Shown here piece after piece: positions 24,501 through 35,264 of a stretch of DNA of 64,000 nt. The notes below the pieces were generated by a model that saw only the letters and a program-made list of their open reading frames with translations, searched no databases and was not told the DNA's origin. A program made the translations under genes and the position numbers. The stretch comes from Paragonimus westermani (lineage: Eukaryota > Platyhelminthes > Trematoda > Plagiorchiida > Troglotrematidae): assembly GCA_008508345.1 (NCBI GenBank), contig QNGE01003277.1, positions 1 to 64,000 of the forward strand, read 5' to 3'. How positions within the stretch are numbered: the first letter of the stretch is position 1; every line of letters begins with the position of its first letter.

Positions 24501-25262
24501 GCATATTGAAGACCTTATTTATCAAGAACAGGTTGTCTGATGTTCAATGGTGACTGCGTCTTCATGAATTTCTTTGTGTTTTGCATACCAAACTGTTGAG
24601 TGGGGATCACAGTTGTGACATCCCAGACCACTCTTAGACATTCCCGTGAATGCCGGACTCGATCCTCTGTAATACCGAATGTGCGTACGCTGTTGCATCT
24701 ATACATTAATAGACGACTGGACGTTGTACCACACTGGCCGCATTGGAACTGAGTCACTGCGGCACTGACGTTGAAGGTATGAGTGAGACAAGTCTCACGG
24801 ATAGAAGTAAGCTCTGAGAAACGAGTACTGGGGACACTTTCTGCTGGATGGTTGAAGCAGTAGAAGACATTCGGAAGCCTGATGTCTGTGTCGCAGTCGC
24901 TGGCCGCTGTAATCTACTGATGACAGGTGAACCACACGAAATCACCCTCAATCATCCAAATTTGCATGCATTTCGGTAGAGGTGAGTCTGCGAACTTTCT
25001 TAATGTTCCATCTGTGTGTCACACTGATGATGTCAAAGCCTCCACCGCACTCCATTCGGCATTGGAGAGTGGGTGACCTATCAGGTGACCTTAGCTCCCG
25101 TGTGTAGCTCACATCAACATGATAATTAAGAGTCCGTGGACAGTGCTGTACTAACGTGGTTAGTGAAAATGGTGATCGTCCAATTCATCTGAGTTTTACC
25201 TATAAGTTGGTCATCAGGAACGCCTGACTGTAAGTGAGTACTGCTGGTAATCATGCAATCAG
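18555..25262. other. unassigned stretch
   Basis: No repeat or protein family was recognised in this long stretch. One weak exon-like piece on the minus strand at about 18870-18990 ends at a good donor (GTCA|GTAAGTC), but it lacks a convincing acceptor or motif. Frames at 24515-24951 (-) show nothing recognisable. Confidence 0.35.
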
Positions 25263-25726
25263 CAATATCTTTGCTGTGTGTTTTGCCTGCTTGCCGTTGT
25301 ACTTTTCATATACTTGGTATGTTGGAATCGGTCTGACGATTAAACCTGAGAAAGCGAAAGCGTTCGCTACTTCGCTTTTCCAGTTATTTCACTGGATAGT
25401 TTTGAGTGCATTACAAGGCGTCTGCGTCAAGACGTAAGCGTGTTTTAAAAAATGCCATTCTGTTCGCTAACGGTGTTGGTTTGTTCGAATTAACCAATAA
25501 ATCTTCCTGCAAATAGCAAAGCCACTGATCATCAGATATCACATACGTAAGCAAAGCAGATTCTGGACATTGCTGATTCTCAGGGAAAGCGTATATCAAT
25601 TCTGTTTTCGTTTTCGTTACCAGTTTTCTGTTGTGCACGAAGAAATTTAAAAAAAGCCTTTACTGTTTTTCTACAGGCACAAACAATCAACCTACTATGT
25701 CAGATCAGCGCGGCCATATACGTTGT
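25263..25726 (+). CDS. possible two-exon gene end, membrane-like
   Basis: Exon one would run 25263-25433. It follows an acceptor-like GCAATCAG and ends at a good donor (AAGAC|GTAAGC). Its reading is hydrophobic (AVCFACLPLYFSYTWYVGIG) and would fit a membrane segment. A strong acceptor (TTTACTGTTTTTCTACAG) ends at 25676; splicing to it keeps phase and gives a further 16 codons to a stop near 25726. A coding-like frame on the opposite strand (25411-25627) with its own pyrimidine tract competes with this model, and only one can be right. Family unknown. Confidence 0.25.
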
Positions 25727-25926
25727 AGTTCATTGCATGCGAGAAAACCTGATTTTCGCACATACTCCTCACCTGTCATGTATAACAATAAAAATCTGAT
25801 AGACTTGATAACTCTAGGTTAAATTATGAGAGCTTGTTCCAACTAGAACTTTTCTGACTATATATACTACCGAGAAGTAGTTTGGTGGGTTTGAGAATTC
25901 GAAAGAGACTCAATTACGAAAAAACC

Positions 25927-26135
25927 AGACTTCAGCCGGATTTGAACCAGTGACAGAAACAACATACCAAAATGTGGCAAATGGTGCAGCAGCTGAGCTA
26001 CGAAGTCACACCGGAAGCTCATAAATGTCACATTTGGACCTAATTACACCCTGCCCTAGCATGCAGAGCATTTGCCATGTTTGGGCATGTTACTGTCGCT
26101 GTTTCGAATCCGGTCGAAGTCTAGATTTTTCACAG
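25927..26135. mobile_element. inverted pair of tRNA-derived SINE-2 copies
   Basis: The left half (25927-26054) is a minus-strand SINE. Its complement has an A box TAGCTCAGCTGCTGCA (25985-26000) and a B box TGGTTCAAATCCGG (around 25939-25950), followed by a leader that also occurs at 41.2 kb. The right half (about 26060-26135) is a plus-strand copy truncated before its A box, with B box TTTCGAATCCGG at about 26102. The tails point outward and the heads meet in the middle. The copies are diverged, so this is an old insertion, and no target-site duplication is visible. Confidence 0.7.
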
Positions 26136-26139
26136 TTGA

Positions 26140-28179
26140 TTCCCTTCCGGCTAGGCAAAAGCAAGTTGTACGAAACCGTAGCTAATCAAAATGAAATCAG
26201 AATAACGAATTTTCTTGTGCACAACAAGTCACTAAGGTCACTAACAGTATCAAGTGGATCACTCTCTCGTTCTCTTTGACACATGTGGATTCATCTACAC
26301 TTCAATGCTCATTATCGTTTCAATAAATATTGTTCACTTAATTGAAAAACGTTTTGTTCTATTTTTCGTGCTTGTGTTTTGCCAAAAATGAGACAGGTTG
26401 AGTCTGCACAAATTGTATTTTGTACCATAGAAGTGACTCACTGTTTATTCTTTGCTAGCCCATGAGACCACGTGACCACGGCAGTGGATAACTGATTCAT
26501 CCCTGCTGCTGACGATGAGGATGGGATGAATAATTCAGTCTGTCACTTCTGCCAGGTGAACTACCTAATTTAGGCCATCAGATGACATTCAAGAAGGAAT
26601 GATTTATTGGTTCTAAAATTTATCTCACACCTACAACTCTATACAATGAGTTTGGTTCATTCAAACTCAGTGGACGTGTGGCATTCAGAGAAAGCGAAGC
26701 CAAGTAAGAAGTAGGTGGTGAGAGAAACGTTTTTCCCTAAGTTCAAAATTTGACGTATCCAGTCAGTCAGATTGGTTTATCCGTGGAATGGAATAGTTTA
26801 TGAAGGGGACTACAATTATATCGGTTGCTGTTTTTAGTTGCACTAAATTCTAATGCTTTTCAAGTAGTGAAATGAGATCGGACAACTTTCATATTGTTTA
26901 GCCTCTGCAGAGATCTGTCTGTTGGTCCTCGTTCATAGGAATTTTGTTCAGTTGAGTAAACAGTTGGTTGGTTGTTCAGGGGAAGGATGAAAACTGCCTC
27001 ACTGTCCTAGTGACTTGTGTGCGTGAACACCAACCGAAGAATGGGCAATCTGATTTACACCCGATGGTTCTAAGTAGATACACGCAGCTGTTCTAGTTAA
27101 TATCATCTGCAGCGAAACCCGAAACCTTCAAGTGAACCTGATTCTAACGCTATACCTCATAAACGAAGAGGAGTTTTGAATCTGGATATCCGCATCCATG
27201 CAACAACAAAAATGAAACAACCGTTTAATTGGTCGCCTGTTCTCAGCGACTTGAAAACTCAATGCTATCACCCAAGTGTTTTGTGGGTTTGCGAATAGAA
27301 AGTCAACTGTTTATAGGCTCAAAGGGTCGTAGGTAGTTTCCAGAAGAAGAAAGACCATTGTACATTTCTGTCTATGCTTGTCAGTGAAAAAATGTATTGG
27401 ACGGTTTGTAGGCGTAAAGGAAACATGGACGGAACTGAATAAAGGGCAAATTTGATAAGGTTGCTGACTGCAATCATTTCAGAAAGGAGCAACTGAAACT
27501 GAAACAACGTTCAGCGCAATTGACGATTTGTGAGATTGTGTAGTAAGCTTGTACGTCAGCAAACTTTTAGTGCTGGTTGTATCTCAAGTATGTGCTGATC
27601 GAGAATTATTTTAAAACTTCCCACCGAATCGGCCGTGATCACAGTGTTGAGTAGTGCACTCCAGTGTGAACAGACGCCAATTATGAAGCGATTCTGTCTA
27701 CAAAGTAACCTGCTGCTCCATTACTCATTTTAATTTAGTGGGCTGAGATGTGTTAACGAGTTACCTGGGTTTTGAGGTATTTTGTATGAATGAGTTAGGT
27801 CTCTCCCGAGATGTCCGTAATTCACTGAGAATCGACCCAATTCTGTCAATCTTTCCGGGCTGAAGATTTGACTGAAATGTCAAATTCCTCTGGTGGCCCG
27901 TCACTAAAGGTCTTCAATAATTGACAAAACTTTGTTAGAACATGGATGGCAGACCCGCGTGAACGTTTCCAGATGTGGGTGGATTATGGAAGGAAACAGA
28001 GTATAAAACATCTCCCTGTGGGAAGTTCCACAAATTCCTCGTAGTAGTTTGAAACAAACAGTCATTTTGAGCAGTCTCAACAGAAGACGGCACTTACGAT
28101 ATCAATTCATTTTACACTCTCTCGTAAGTCACAAACATGTGACTAGCATAAAAAGAAAACAAGACTGCAGAAACGGTTA
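26140..28179. other. unassigned stretch
   Basis: Nothing recognised on either strand. Confidence 0.4.
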
Positions 28180-29665
28180 AAAGTACAGTTCGGGCTGGGT
28201 GGTGAGTGGTACTCACGGCCAAACCCAAGGTAAACAAAGGTTGACGGTCAGTTGTTGTTGTGCGCATAGAACCAGCTGCCGACGGCTGATCAACAGTGTT
28301 TCGACATCCTTCAGAATCTATGACCTGTAGTCGCTCGTCGAGATCTCAAACGAAGATGTGATATTATCGCTGTGACCTGTTATTGTTAACTGACTTGTGA
28401 CGGATGAAGCGACGTTCCGTCTTCGCTGAGTGTCAGTCATTGGTCGGTGAGTCAGTGCAACTCTCAGCCAAACTGTAATGTGCTCGTTGGCAGTGGTTTT
28501 AAGCGCTCTTTCCATTCTACCAACGCATGTTTCCGCAACTGCAGGAAAATTGCTAAATACAACGTCTGGTAGAAAACATGGGGCTTTTCTTTCTGACGCG
28601 GACTAAAGGTAATCTAGTTGTTTGTGAGGGCAGGACAAACTTTTCTGCATTGTACACACGTTTAAACGTAAGACAGCTCGTGTTTCCCTAGATGTACATC
28701 ACCTTTGAGGAGGATTCTATCGTAGTCAACTTTTTAAGGTACTTTCACAGTTGCATTCTTCGCAGACATTTATTTACTCTATCTCCGGAAAACTTGTAGC
28801 ACAAAGCGCTTCATGCAGCACCGCTTGCTTGGTTTACAATCTAACCTGGGAGCATATTCTTGAGGCAGTGTAAACCACTGAACGTATTGGTGACCCTTTG
28901 CAGGTAACAGCAACAAAACCCAGGAAGCTAATTTACTGCCCCGCCCACGTAGGCTTACGGTACCTTGAACATTCAATAGATTCATCTGAACAACATCTAA
29001 CCAGGATATCCCAAAAAGGGAAACGGTCCTCACTTTTATACTGTACCATTACGGATAGACTCGAGTAGACTGGGTTAAGAGCTTTGATTGTTCTTTCTAT
29101 TTGTTCCACGTCTTGTCTGATCAAGAACATGTCGTCGACACATTGTTTGTACAGTTTCAGTTCGTCCACCACTGGAACTAGTGCTTGCTCAATTTCAACC
29201 ACGAAAACACCTGCTAAAAGAGGATCGAGTGGGCTCCTCATGTCTAGGCCATCTATCTGTTGGAAACCCTTGCCCATAAAATGAAATCTCACATTTTTAA
29301 CGCAGAGTAAAAGTAAGCCTCTCAAATGGACAGCAGGGATTGGAAGAGAAAATAGGTTTGGATAAAAGGAAATCACGTGAAATTTATCGTTTCGCCTAGA
29401 GGTACTTTTGTAAATAAAGAACTGACATCCATATAACACATCGTGTCTGTCGCGGTGTTCCGGGTTTCAATGCCTGATATAAATTAAAAAAGACTTTCAA
29501 AGAATTCACACAACTTTTGTCGAAGAGACTGCAAAATGTCAACCAGCCATTCTGCTAGCTCATGATAGGTGGAAGCGTTTATTGCTAAAAATAGGTCGTA
29601 TAGAGGCAGGCAATTTGTAGGTTTTAGTCAAACCATGCAGTTGCGCAGCCTTGGCACCTACAAGT
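28180..29665 (-). pseudogene. Penelope-like element, RT through GIY-YIG, decayed
   Basis: This is the most complete PLE body in the window, read from 29665 downward with several frame changes. In order it shows: HGLTKTYKLPASIRPIFS (RT fingers); YHELAEWLVDIL; MDVSSLFTKVPL (the DVxSLFTxVP motif); QIDGLDMRSPLDPLLAGVF (motif B-like, normally MGSPLGP); YKQCVDDMF (motif C, here CVDD); and YRKPTWAGQ. The endonuclease follows as CSCGN, RMERALKTTANEHI and ASSVTSQLTITGHS, ending with VLCAQQQL and LCLPW near 28190. A tail motif around 28281-28320 reads CTGAAGGATGTCGAAAC on the minus strand and resembles the PLE hammerhead position. Frameshifts and stops make it inactive. Confidence 0.85.
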
Positions 29666-30465
29666 TTTAAAATGCGATATTGTATGTCTTGCTAGAAAGC
29701 AGAGATATATGGGATTTTTCAGCCACGGCGACACAGTTTAAAAACAGACCCAGGTTGTCTGCCAATATTGTCCTTAGATCTCTTTTGCATACTGACACCA
29801 GCAACCCTGTGTCGCCAAGATAACAGACAGCACCATTTTGATGGTGAATGTTCATGACTGACTTTGCAATTGTTGATATTGAAGGACAAGTTGTTTTCTA
29901 TGTATCACTGATTTAGACAGTTCAAACCGTTCTACAAGATCACCATGTCTTTCGAATACCGTCGAATTCACCAGGGCCTTAGGTCGTCGGCGTAGAACAA
30001 CATTGGTGATTTGACTATACTGGATGGTTTAAAAACGACAAGAATGAATAACAAGGCTCTTAAGATTGGTCGTTACGAAACTCCGCTGTTAGCAGAGAAC
30101 CACGTCGACAGCTGTCCGTTCACCATGACGGTGAACCTATGCCCAGTCAGTCAATCTTTTAGCTGCATGCGCAAGCGTTCAACGAGGCCGTGACTATTCA
30201 GTTTTCGCTGCAAGATGGAATGATCAATACTATCAGATACTTTGAAGAGGTCAAGATAAACCACGTCGATGGCCGACCATGTGTCTACAGTTTTCGTTCA
30301 GACACCACGGGCAATCAGCAGATTCCTAACACATGAGTATCCCGTACGAACGCCACGTTGCTCTCCGGTGGTTAGTTGGTGGTCCTCAACCGTACCCAGA
30401 AGAGAGTCGTTTTCAATCATTTAGAAAGAAAGCAGGGTATGACTAGATCTAACGGCGTGAATCAA
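29666..30465 (-). pseudogene. CR1-like LINE reverse transcriptase relic
   Basis: Reading from 30465 downward gives LLGTVEDHQLTTGEQRGVRT, VRNLLIARG and VYLDLFKVSDSIDHSILQRKL (normally YLDFSKAFDxVxH). These are followed by LTGHRFTVMVNGQLSTWFS, a degraded GVPQGSxLGPLLF block (GVSxRPILRALLFIL), MLFYADDL with the YADD catalytic motif, and CYLGDTGLLVSVCKRDLRTI. This order is that of the CR1/jockey group of non-LTR retrotransposons. Stops occur between blocks. It breaks off at about 29666, where a PLE relic in the same orientation starts, so the PLE probably inserted into or replaced the rest of the LINE. Confidence 0.8.
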
Positions 30466-30469
30466 GCAA

Positions 30470-31035
30470 GGATATGTCAGCGGCTCCAATATGGTGCTCA
30501 GTAAACGCGGTTTGTGGAATACATCTGGACACAGTGGTGTAACGCTTAGAAGTGCTATTTTCCTCCATGAGACATGATTTCACTCTGACATCGACGGTGG
30601 ACTACCATAGTTGGATGAATATTCGTTGGTCAAATTTAACGGCCTTATATCTTTTCAAATTTTTGTAGCCGGTGTCCTGACTTCTGCTGATACAAATAGC
30701 ATCAAGACTTAACGTATTATCCATATTCGATCGACTAGTAATAATCCATCCGGGGGAAACACAATAGTGCACGAGATTATTGTCAAGTTTTGCAAACTGG
30801 TTAGAGGAAAGCTATAGTTAGTTGGTCGCATTCATTCAGAAGCATAGCGTTATTCCAAAAGTCATTCAAAAATTACTAAAGGTAGATAGTACAGCACACC
30901 TGCAATTTTCGGATGAGTATGCATGTGTTTTGCAGATGTGGCAGTTTTTTCTTTCATAAAGTTCACGTTCAAATCAACTGCATGATGCTAACGGTTTAGT
31001 CGCATAATATTAGTTGTCTACAATCAAAAACTTTG
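30470..31035. other. unassigned stretch
   Basis: Nothing recognised; it may hold further decayed LINE sequence upstream of the RT. Confidence 0.35.
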
Positions 31036-31039
31036 GGGC

Positions 31040-31250
31040 GGGAAGCTTTGGCACTAAGTGTGGCGATCGGTATTTCGGATTAAGGTGAGTAACGCTCAGA
31101 TCGTCCGATCGCCTCGAGAGGAGACAATAAGTAATCTCCGATCGATGACCCCTGGATTGGGATTTCTCTCCCAGTTGAAATCACAGAAATAATTAGCCTG
31201 TTTAACGATAATTCGATTACTGTTATGCTCGTAAGCTGACAGTTTACATG
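31040..31250 (-). mobile_element. relic of the hammerhead SINE 5' region
   Basis: The minus strand aligns, with gaps, to the 5' region of the hammerhead SINE monomer seen at 50080-50290. The clearest shared piece is the CTCGAGAGGAGACA block next to the GATCG-rich part. The tRNA-like head and ribozyme are not present. Confidence 0.5.
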
Positions 31251-31301
31251 TGATGATTCAGTCTTGTTAAATGTGAAGCCACTGCAGTAGTGATAAACAT
31301 C

Positions 31302-31663
31302 GTTACGAGGACGACAGAGTAGCGAACAAGACTTGTTTCCTGTGTTTGATCATCAGGCTAATTACAGCACAATGAATATGAAGACGGTGACTAGGGTGAG
31401 TCAGAAAAACTGTCAATACAGGTCACGGACGGCGTGTTTGTTATCAGTTGGGCAGTCACTGTTCCAAATCGTGAGCTTGATTGACTGTGGACCAGGGGAG
31501 GTTAAGTGTCCGCACGAACTTCTTCTGAGCGCAGAGGTCGAGTTTGTTCAGTTGGATACCAACGACCTCGACAACGGTCAGCATTCGGAATCTCACCACT
31601 TTTGATTGATTCTTTGGTACTCGGTAGGCAATCTGAAATGTATCTTTATTACTGAAAATTGAA
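31302..31663 (-). repeat. inverted arm, left
   Basis: Reverse complement of 32198-32557. It includes the last codons of the PLE frame and its 3' tail. Confidence 0.9.
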
Positions 31664-31953
31664 TGCGGTCGTTAAACTGAGCAACAATCGATCTTGAAAC
31701 TGTTTTAATCACACTACTGTTCAACCATGCAGGATGACTTTCACGCACTCTGTTCGACAATCGCCTAGTAGAATGACCAATATATGATGCTCGACACGAG
31801 ATAACAAATGAGTACACACAACAACCGGTTGTAGAACATCTTTCCACTGAGGCAAAAGTGAAACATCATACGATGCCTGACGGGTAGAGCGTTAAAGATC
31901 TGCACCTCTGACACTTTGCAAGCTGAGCTAGACTTTCTACAAGAAATGTTCAT
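31593..31953 (-). pseudogene. PLE GIY-YIG endonuclease remnant
   Basis: The minus strand reads CVYSFVISCRASYIGHSTRR and NRVRESHPAW, the GIY-YIG core with YIG and the arginine-rich helix, ending in a stop at 31593. The PLE RT domain is missing upstream, where the inverted arm begins at 32198. The frame from the YIG core to its end is open for 84 codons. Confidence 0.85.
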
Positions 31954-32197
31954 GCAGAATGGCTACCCAATGCGTTTCATTCAGAAGGCAATGCAGGCGG
32001 TAGAGTTGAAACGTTAGGCGCCCTCTGTGAATAAGAAACTCGCGTTTATTAGTCTTCCTTTCAAGGGAGATCCCATGGCCAAAATTTTCTCCAGAAAGCT
32101 AACAAAGTCAGTCGAAACAACCTACCTTGCCGCTCGAGTGTGCGTGAATTTCAGTTCAGCACCCGTCATCGTCACAACTCAAAGACAAACTTCCATG

Positions 32198-32557
32198 TTC
32201 ATTTTTCAGTAATAAAGGTACATTTCAGATTGCCTACCGAGTACCAAAGAATCAATCAAAAGTGGTGAGATTCCGAATGCTGACCGTTGTCGAGGTCGTT
32301 GGTATCCAACTGAACAAACTCGACCTCTGCGCTCAGAAGAAGTTCGTGCGGACACAACCTCCCCTGGCCCACAATCAATCAAGCCCACGATTTGGAACAG
32401 TGACTGCCTAACTGATAACAAACACGCCGTCCGTGACCTGTATTGACAGTTTTTCTGACTCACCCTAGTCACCGTCTTCATATTCATTGTGCTGTAATTA
32501 GCCTGATGATCAAACACAGGAAACAAGTCTTGTTCGCTACTCTGTCGTTCTCATAAC
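32198..32557 (+). repeat. inverted arm, right
   Basis: Inverted copy of the 3' end of the same PLE. It ends with AAACAAGTCTTGTTCGC and CTCATAAC. Confidence 0.9.
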
Positions 32558-32574
32558 TTCAAGGGACATTTTCG

Positions 32575-32780
32575 AACGAACTAAACACCGCCACCTTATG
32601 AAAGCGTGAACGGAGTTCTAGTCTCGGCCGTGGAAAGGATATGCACTACTGACGAGCTGTTTCCAGAATGACACTCTGGTCTAGCGTCTTTGTTCGACAG
32701 AGGTTGGCTGGAGAGTCTATGAGAATGCAACAGCTGTGTTCACTTTTAAGTGATGTTCAATGTACATAAAAATCCAAAAT
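32575..32780 (+). mobile_element. degenerate hammerhead SINE
   Basis: It aligns with the SINE from the middle of the tRNA-like head (GGAGTTCTAGTCTCGGCCGT) through ATGCACTACTGACGAGCT and on to GGTTGGCTGGAGAGTCTATG. The second half of the ribozyme is lost (no GAAAC) and stem I is broken, so it is a dead copy. It lies within 20 bases of the end of the PLE inverted arm. Confidence 0.7.
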
Positions 32781-32784
32781 TCAG

Positions 32785-35040
32785 TGCCACTCACCAGATG
32801 TATTTCCAGCAACGACGAAGACATGGATCACAAGCTTCCTGTAAAAGTCAATCTTATTTCTTGCGTGTAAAATCAAACTATGTGGGAATACTCTTCTGTT
32901 AGCTTTTACGCAACGCTGTTCTAGTTGATAACTTTCACAGCAATGAGTGACAGTAACACAACCAGATGAAGATCCGTTAACCCTGCAGTTAACAAGCCAA
33001 ATCGACCCTCGCGAGGTGAAACTCATTGGCTACGCAGGCTAGACTGATCAACAGACCTAGATGACTGCACTGCTGACGTCGGTTTGGTGCACTATTAGCT
33101 AATCATGAATGTGTAAATCTACTGAAATCGCGAGAAATCAAGAAGGTGTTTGTTATCTTCGTTTACGTCCATTGAATATGACTGTCAAACGGGTAGCAGT
33201 TAGCATATTTTGTAAAAGTTACGTTGTTGTTCGTTTTTATCGAGTTGAAGCTGCGTGCCTAACTTGAATAACAATTTTTCATTAAGCTTTGAAGTGCCGT
33301 TTACAGGGACCCTGTAGCATAACGACTAATATACCATAGAGCAGTGGATTGCATTTAAATTTTTGAACAGGCTGGCCACAGTCGTTAATCGAATCATACA
33401 TCCTCCCAGTCGAACCATCCAGTTGTTTGGTGGACTCTGTTTGACTTACGACGAAATTCATCTTCACAACACTACCGACAAACGTCTACCTACAAAAGTT
33501 AATTGGTGTTCACGGGGACTGAATGTGATGGGCTCATATAATTTAGGTCACTCAAAACAGACCACCTAGCTAATATTATACTAGGCAATGTGAAGTCTTA
33601 TCGGGCCATAATAAGCGGTTGAGCGGAGGTTGATGTAGAGCTCTTCAAATGTCCAAACATGATGTAGCAAGAGAGTTTCCGAGTAACATCTTTTCACATT
33701 TGGGCAAGTCTACATGGTTGCACCAAGCTTAGCGATTGCAACGCATCGTACTATTTGTTCTACTCACTGAAACGAATTTACCAATCACACTTTTAAAACC
33801 ATTTTACGAAAATTGAAATCACATTACCCTGTTTGGACGTCGATTGTCGAAATGTTTGGAATAAGAACTTGAGAACTGATGCAATTAGTTTTTGAAGACA
33901 TTAGTTGAACAGATCGCGTGAATAAGCGCTTGTAAATTCTGATATTTGATCTAATCAGTACACGGCAGGTATCTGATCTACGTTCTGATATACCTTTTCC
34001 GCTGTTTTACCGCTCACGTGATCTTAAAATGCCGAGCACGACACTAGCTCTAAGGTGGATCAACCGCATTTCTTCCAGTACACTCCGTATCGGAGCTTAC
34101 ACCTACGCAATAATTATGCGTAGATCCAGTGAGACAATCTGTCTGGTATTAGGGGAAGCCAGCGGTATGCCGGCTAATAAAAGTGAATTTTGTGTGATAC
34201 ACAACTGATGAGAGGTTGATTATTTGTTTCACGAGGATTGAAGGTTAATAAACCAGAGAATTTCGCCCACTACTGTTGTGCATTAGGCTGCATTCATCAA
34301 TCTGCCAAGTCAGGTAGGCTCTTTTCAACCGGACAGCTGGGTTTTACAAGTGTTGCAAAAAATGTCATGTTAGCACTTATGTTACCTAAAGCTTTGTGTG
34401 TAGTTCAGGCGACAAGTGCATAGGAAGAAAGAGCGAGAAATTGTGACGGTACACGAACATGCTGATTGAGTGCGTCGAGGTTGCAGTCGAGTGAACAAAG
34501 CAGAAGCAGCGACAACCTGACCTCAGTAGTCGTTGAGCACCCGCATCCAACAGTTCGTTGTGATGAGCTGGATAACTGGGTTATTAACCGTGACTCGCCA
34601 ATCCTTTACATTTAGCCAGCTCGCACTTTGTATGTGGTTGAAGGAGAAACAACTGGTCAGCAATCCAACATCAGTCAGGAGGTAGTCGTAAGACATTTCA
34701 ATCACTATTCAACTAACTTAGGCTATTGCGGGACACTAAACCCAATGAAAGCCATTCATTTACTTTAAATCAAAAGAGAACCATAAAAATGCGAGACGAA
34801 ATGAGAGATAATTCTAACTTGATTCCTAACCTGAATATCAAATGAGTCACGTCAACGTTCAAGAAAACTTTTGCACTCTACGGACAGGTGTCACATGGGA
34901 AATTAAAGTGAGGCCACACTTCACACCTGTTACGTAGAAGGGGGGTAAAAGGTCAAAATGATTTCAACTGGACATTGCTAATTAATTGAAGGAAGCACAG
35001 TTGTTACACCGTCTGTTATTACGGTGATAGTATAACCTCA
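32785..35040. other. unassigned stretch
   Basis: Nothing recognised. A short imperfect palindrome sits at 34103-34123 (CTACGCA/TGCGTAG). Confidence 0.4.
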
Positions 35041-35044
35041 GCGC

Positions 35045-35260
35045 TGTTCAACGGTTGAGCGCTTTAACTGGGTAGTTTTATCACAACCAATGTGACATCA
35101 GTGGCACAGTCGTTAACAAAGTTGCCTCATCAAATCCTGACCGAAATTCTAGCTGTGATAAAGTTATGCACTACAGACAAGTTCGAACACAAAACGGAAA
35201 CCTGAGTTCGGTTTATGGGAAAGCAGATGCTACGAACATTCACGAAGGATGTTCAATTTT
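35045..35260 (+). mobile_element. degenerate hammerhead SINE
   Basis: It aligns over the leader (GGTTGAGCGC), A box (TGGCACAGTCG, 35102-35112), TTGCCTCAT, and ATGCACTACAGACAAG at the ribozyme. The ribozyme core is broken (CAGACAA for CTGACGA). An old copy, about as diverged as the one at 42.5 kb. Confidence 0.6.
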
Positions 35261-35264
35261 TATT

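Larger units (their letters stand above)
31302..32557 (-). mobile_element. truncated PLE with 360-bp inverted arms
   Basis: The left arm 31302-31663 and right arm 32198-32557 are reverse complements at about 97 percent by eye, with one 3-base gap. The centre (31664-32197) holds a minus-strand PLE endonuclease remnant reading into the left arm. The left arm is therefore the natural 3' end (end of the coding region plus tail), and the right arm is an inverted copy of it at the 5' side. The high arm identity suggests a recent insertion or gene conversion between arms. No target-site duplication was recognised. Confidence 0.85.

Noticed and set aside
25985..26000. A-box-like TAGCTCAGCTG on the minus strand as a tRNA gene
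   Set aside because: Same reason: no cloverleaf, and an inverted SINE-2 copy adjoins it.
31333..31605. Matching open frames in both inverted arms (31333-31605 plus, 32206-32526 minus)
   Set aside because: They are mirror copies antisense to a PLE 3' tail and end, and have no domain of their own.
32498..32535. CCTGATGATC...GGAAACAAGTC in the PLE inverted arm looks like a hammerhead core
   Set aside because: Stem II has no real pairing between the core and GAAA, and stem I does not pair around the cleavage site. It may be a degraded motif at the expected PLE position but is not supportable as a ribozyme.
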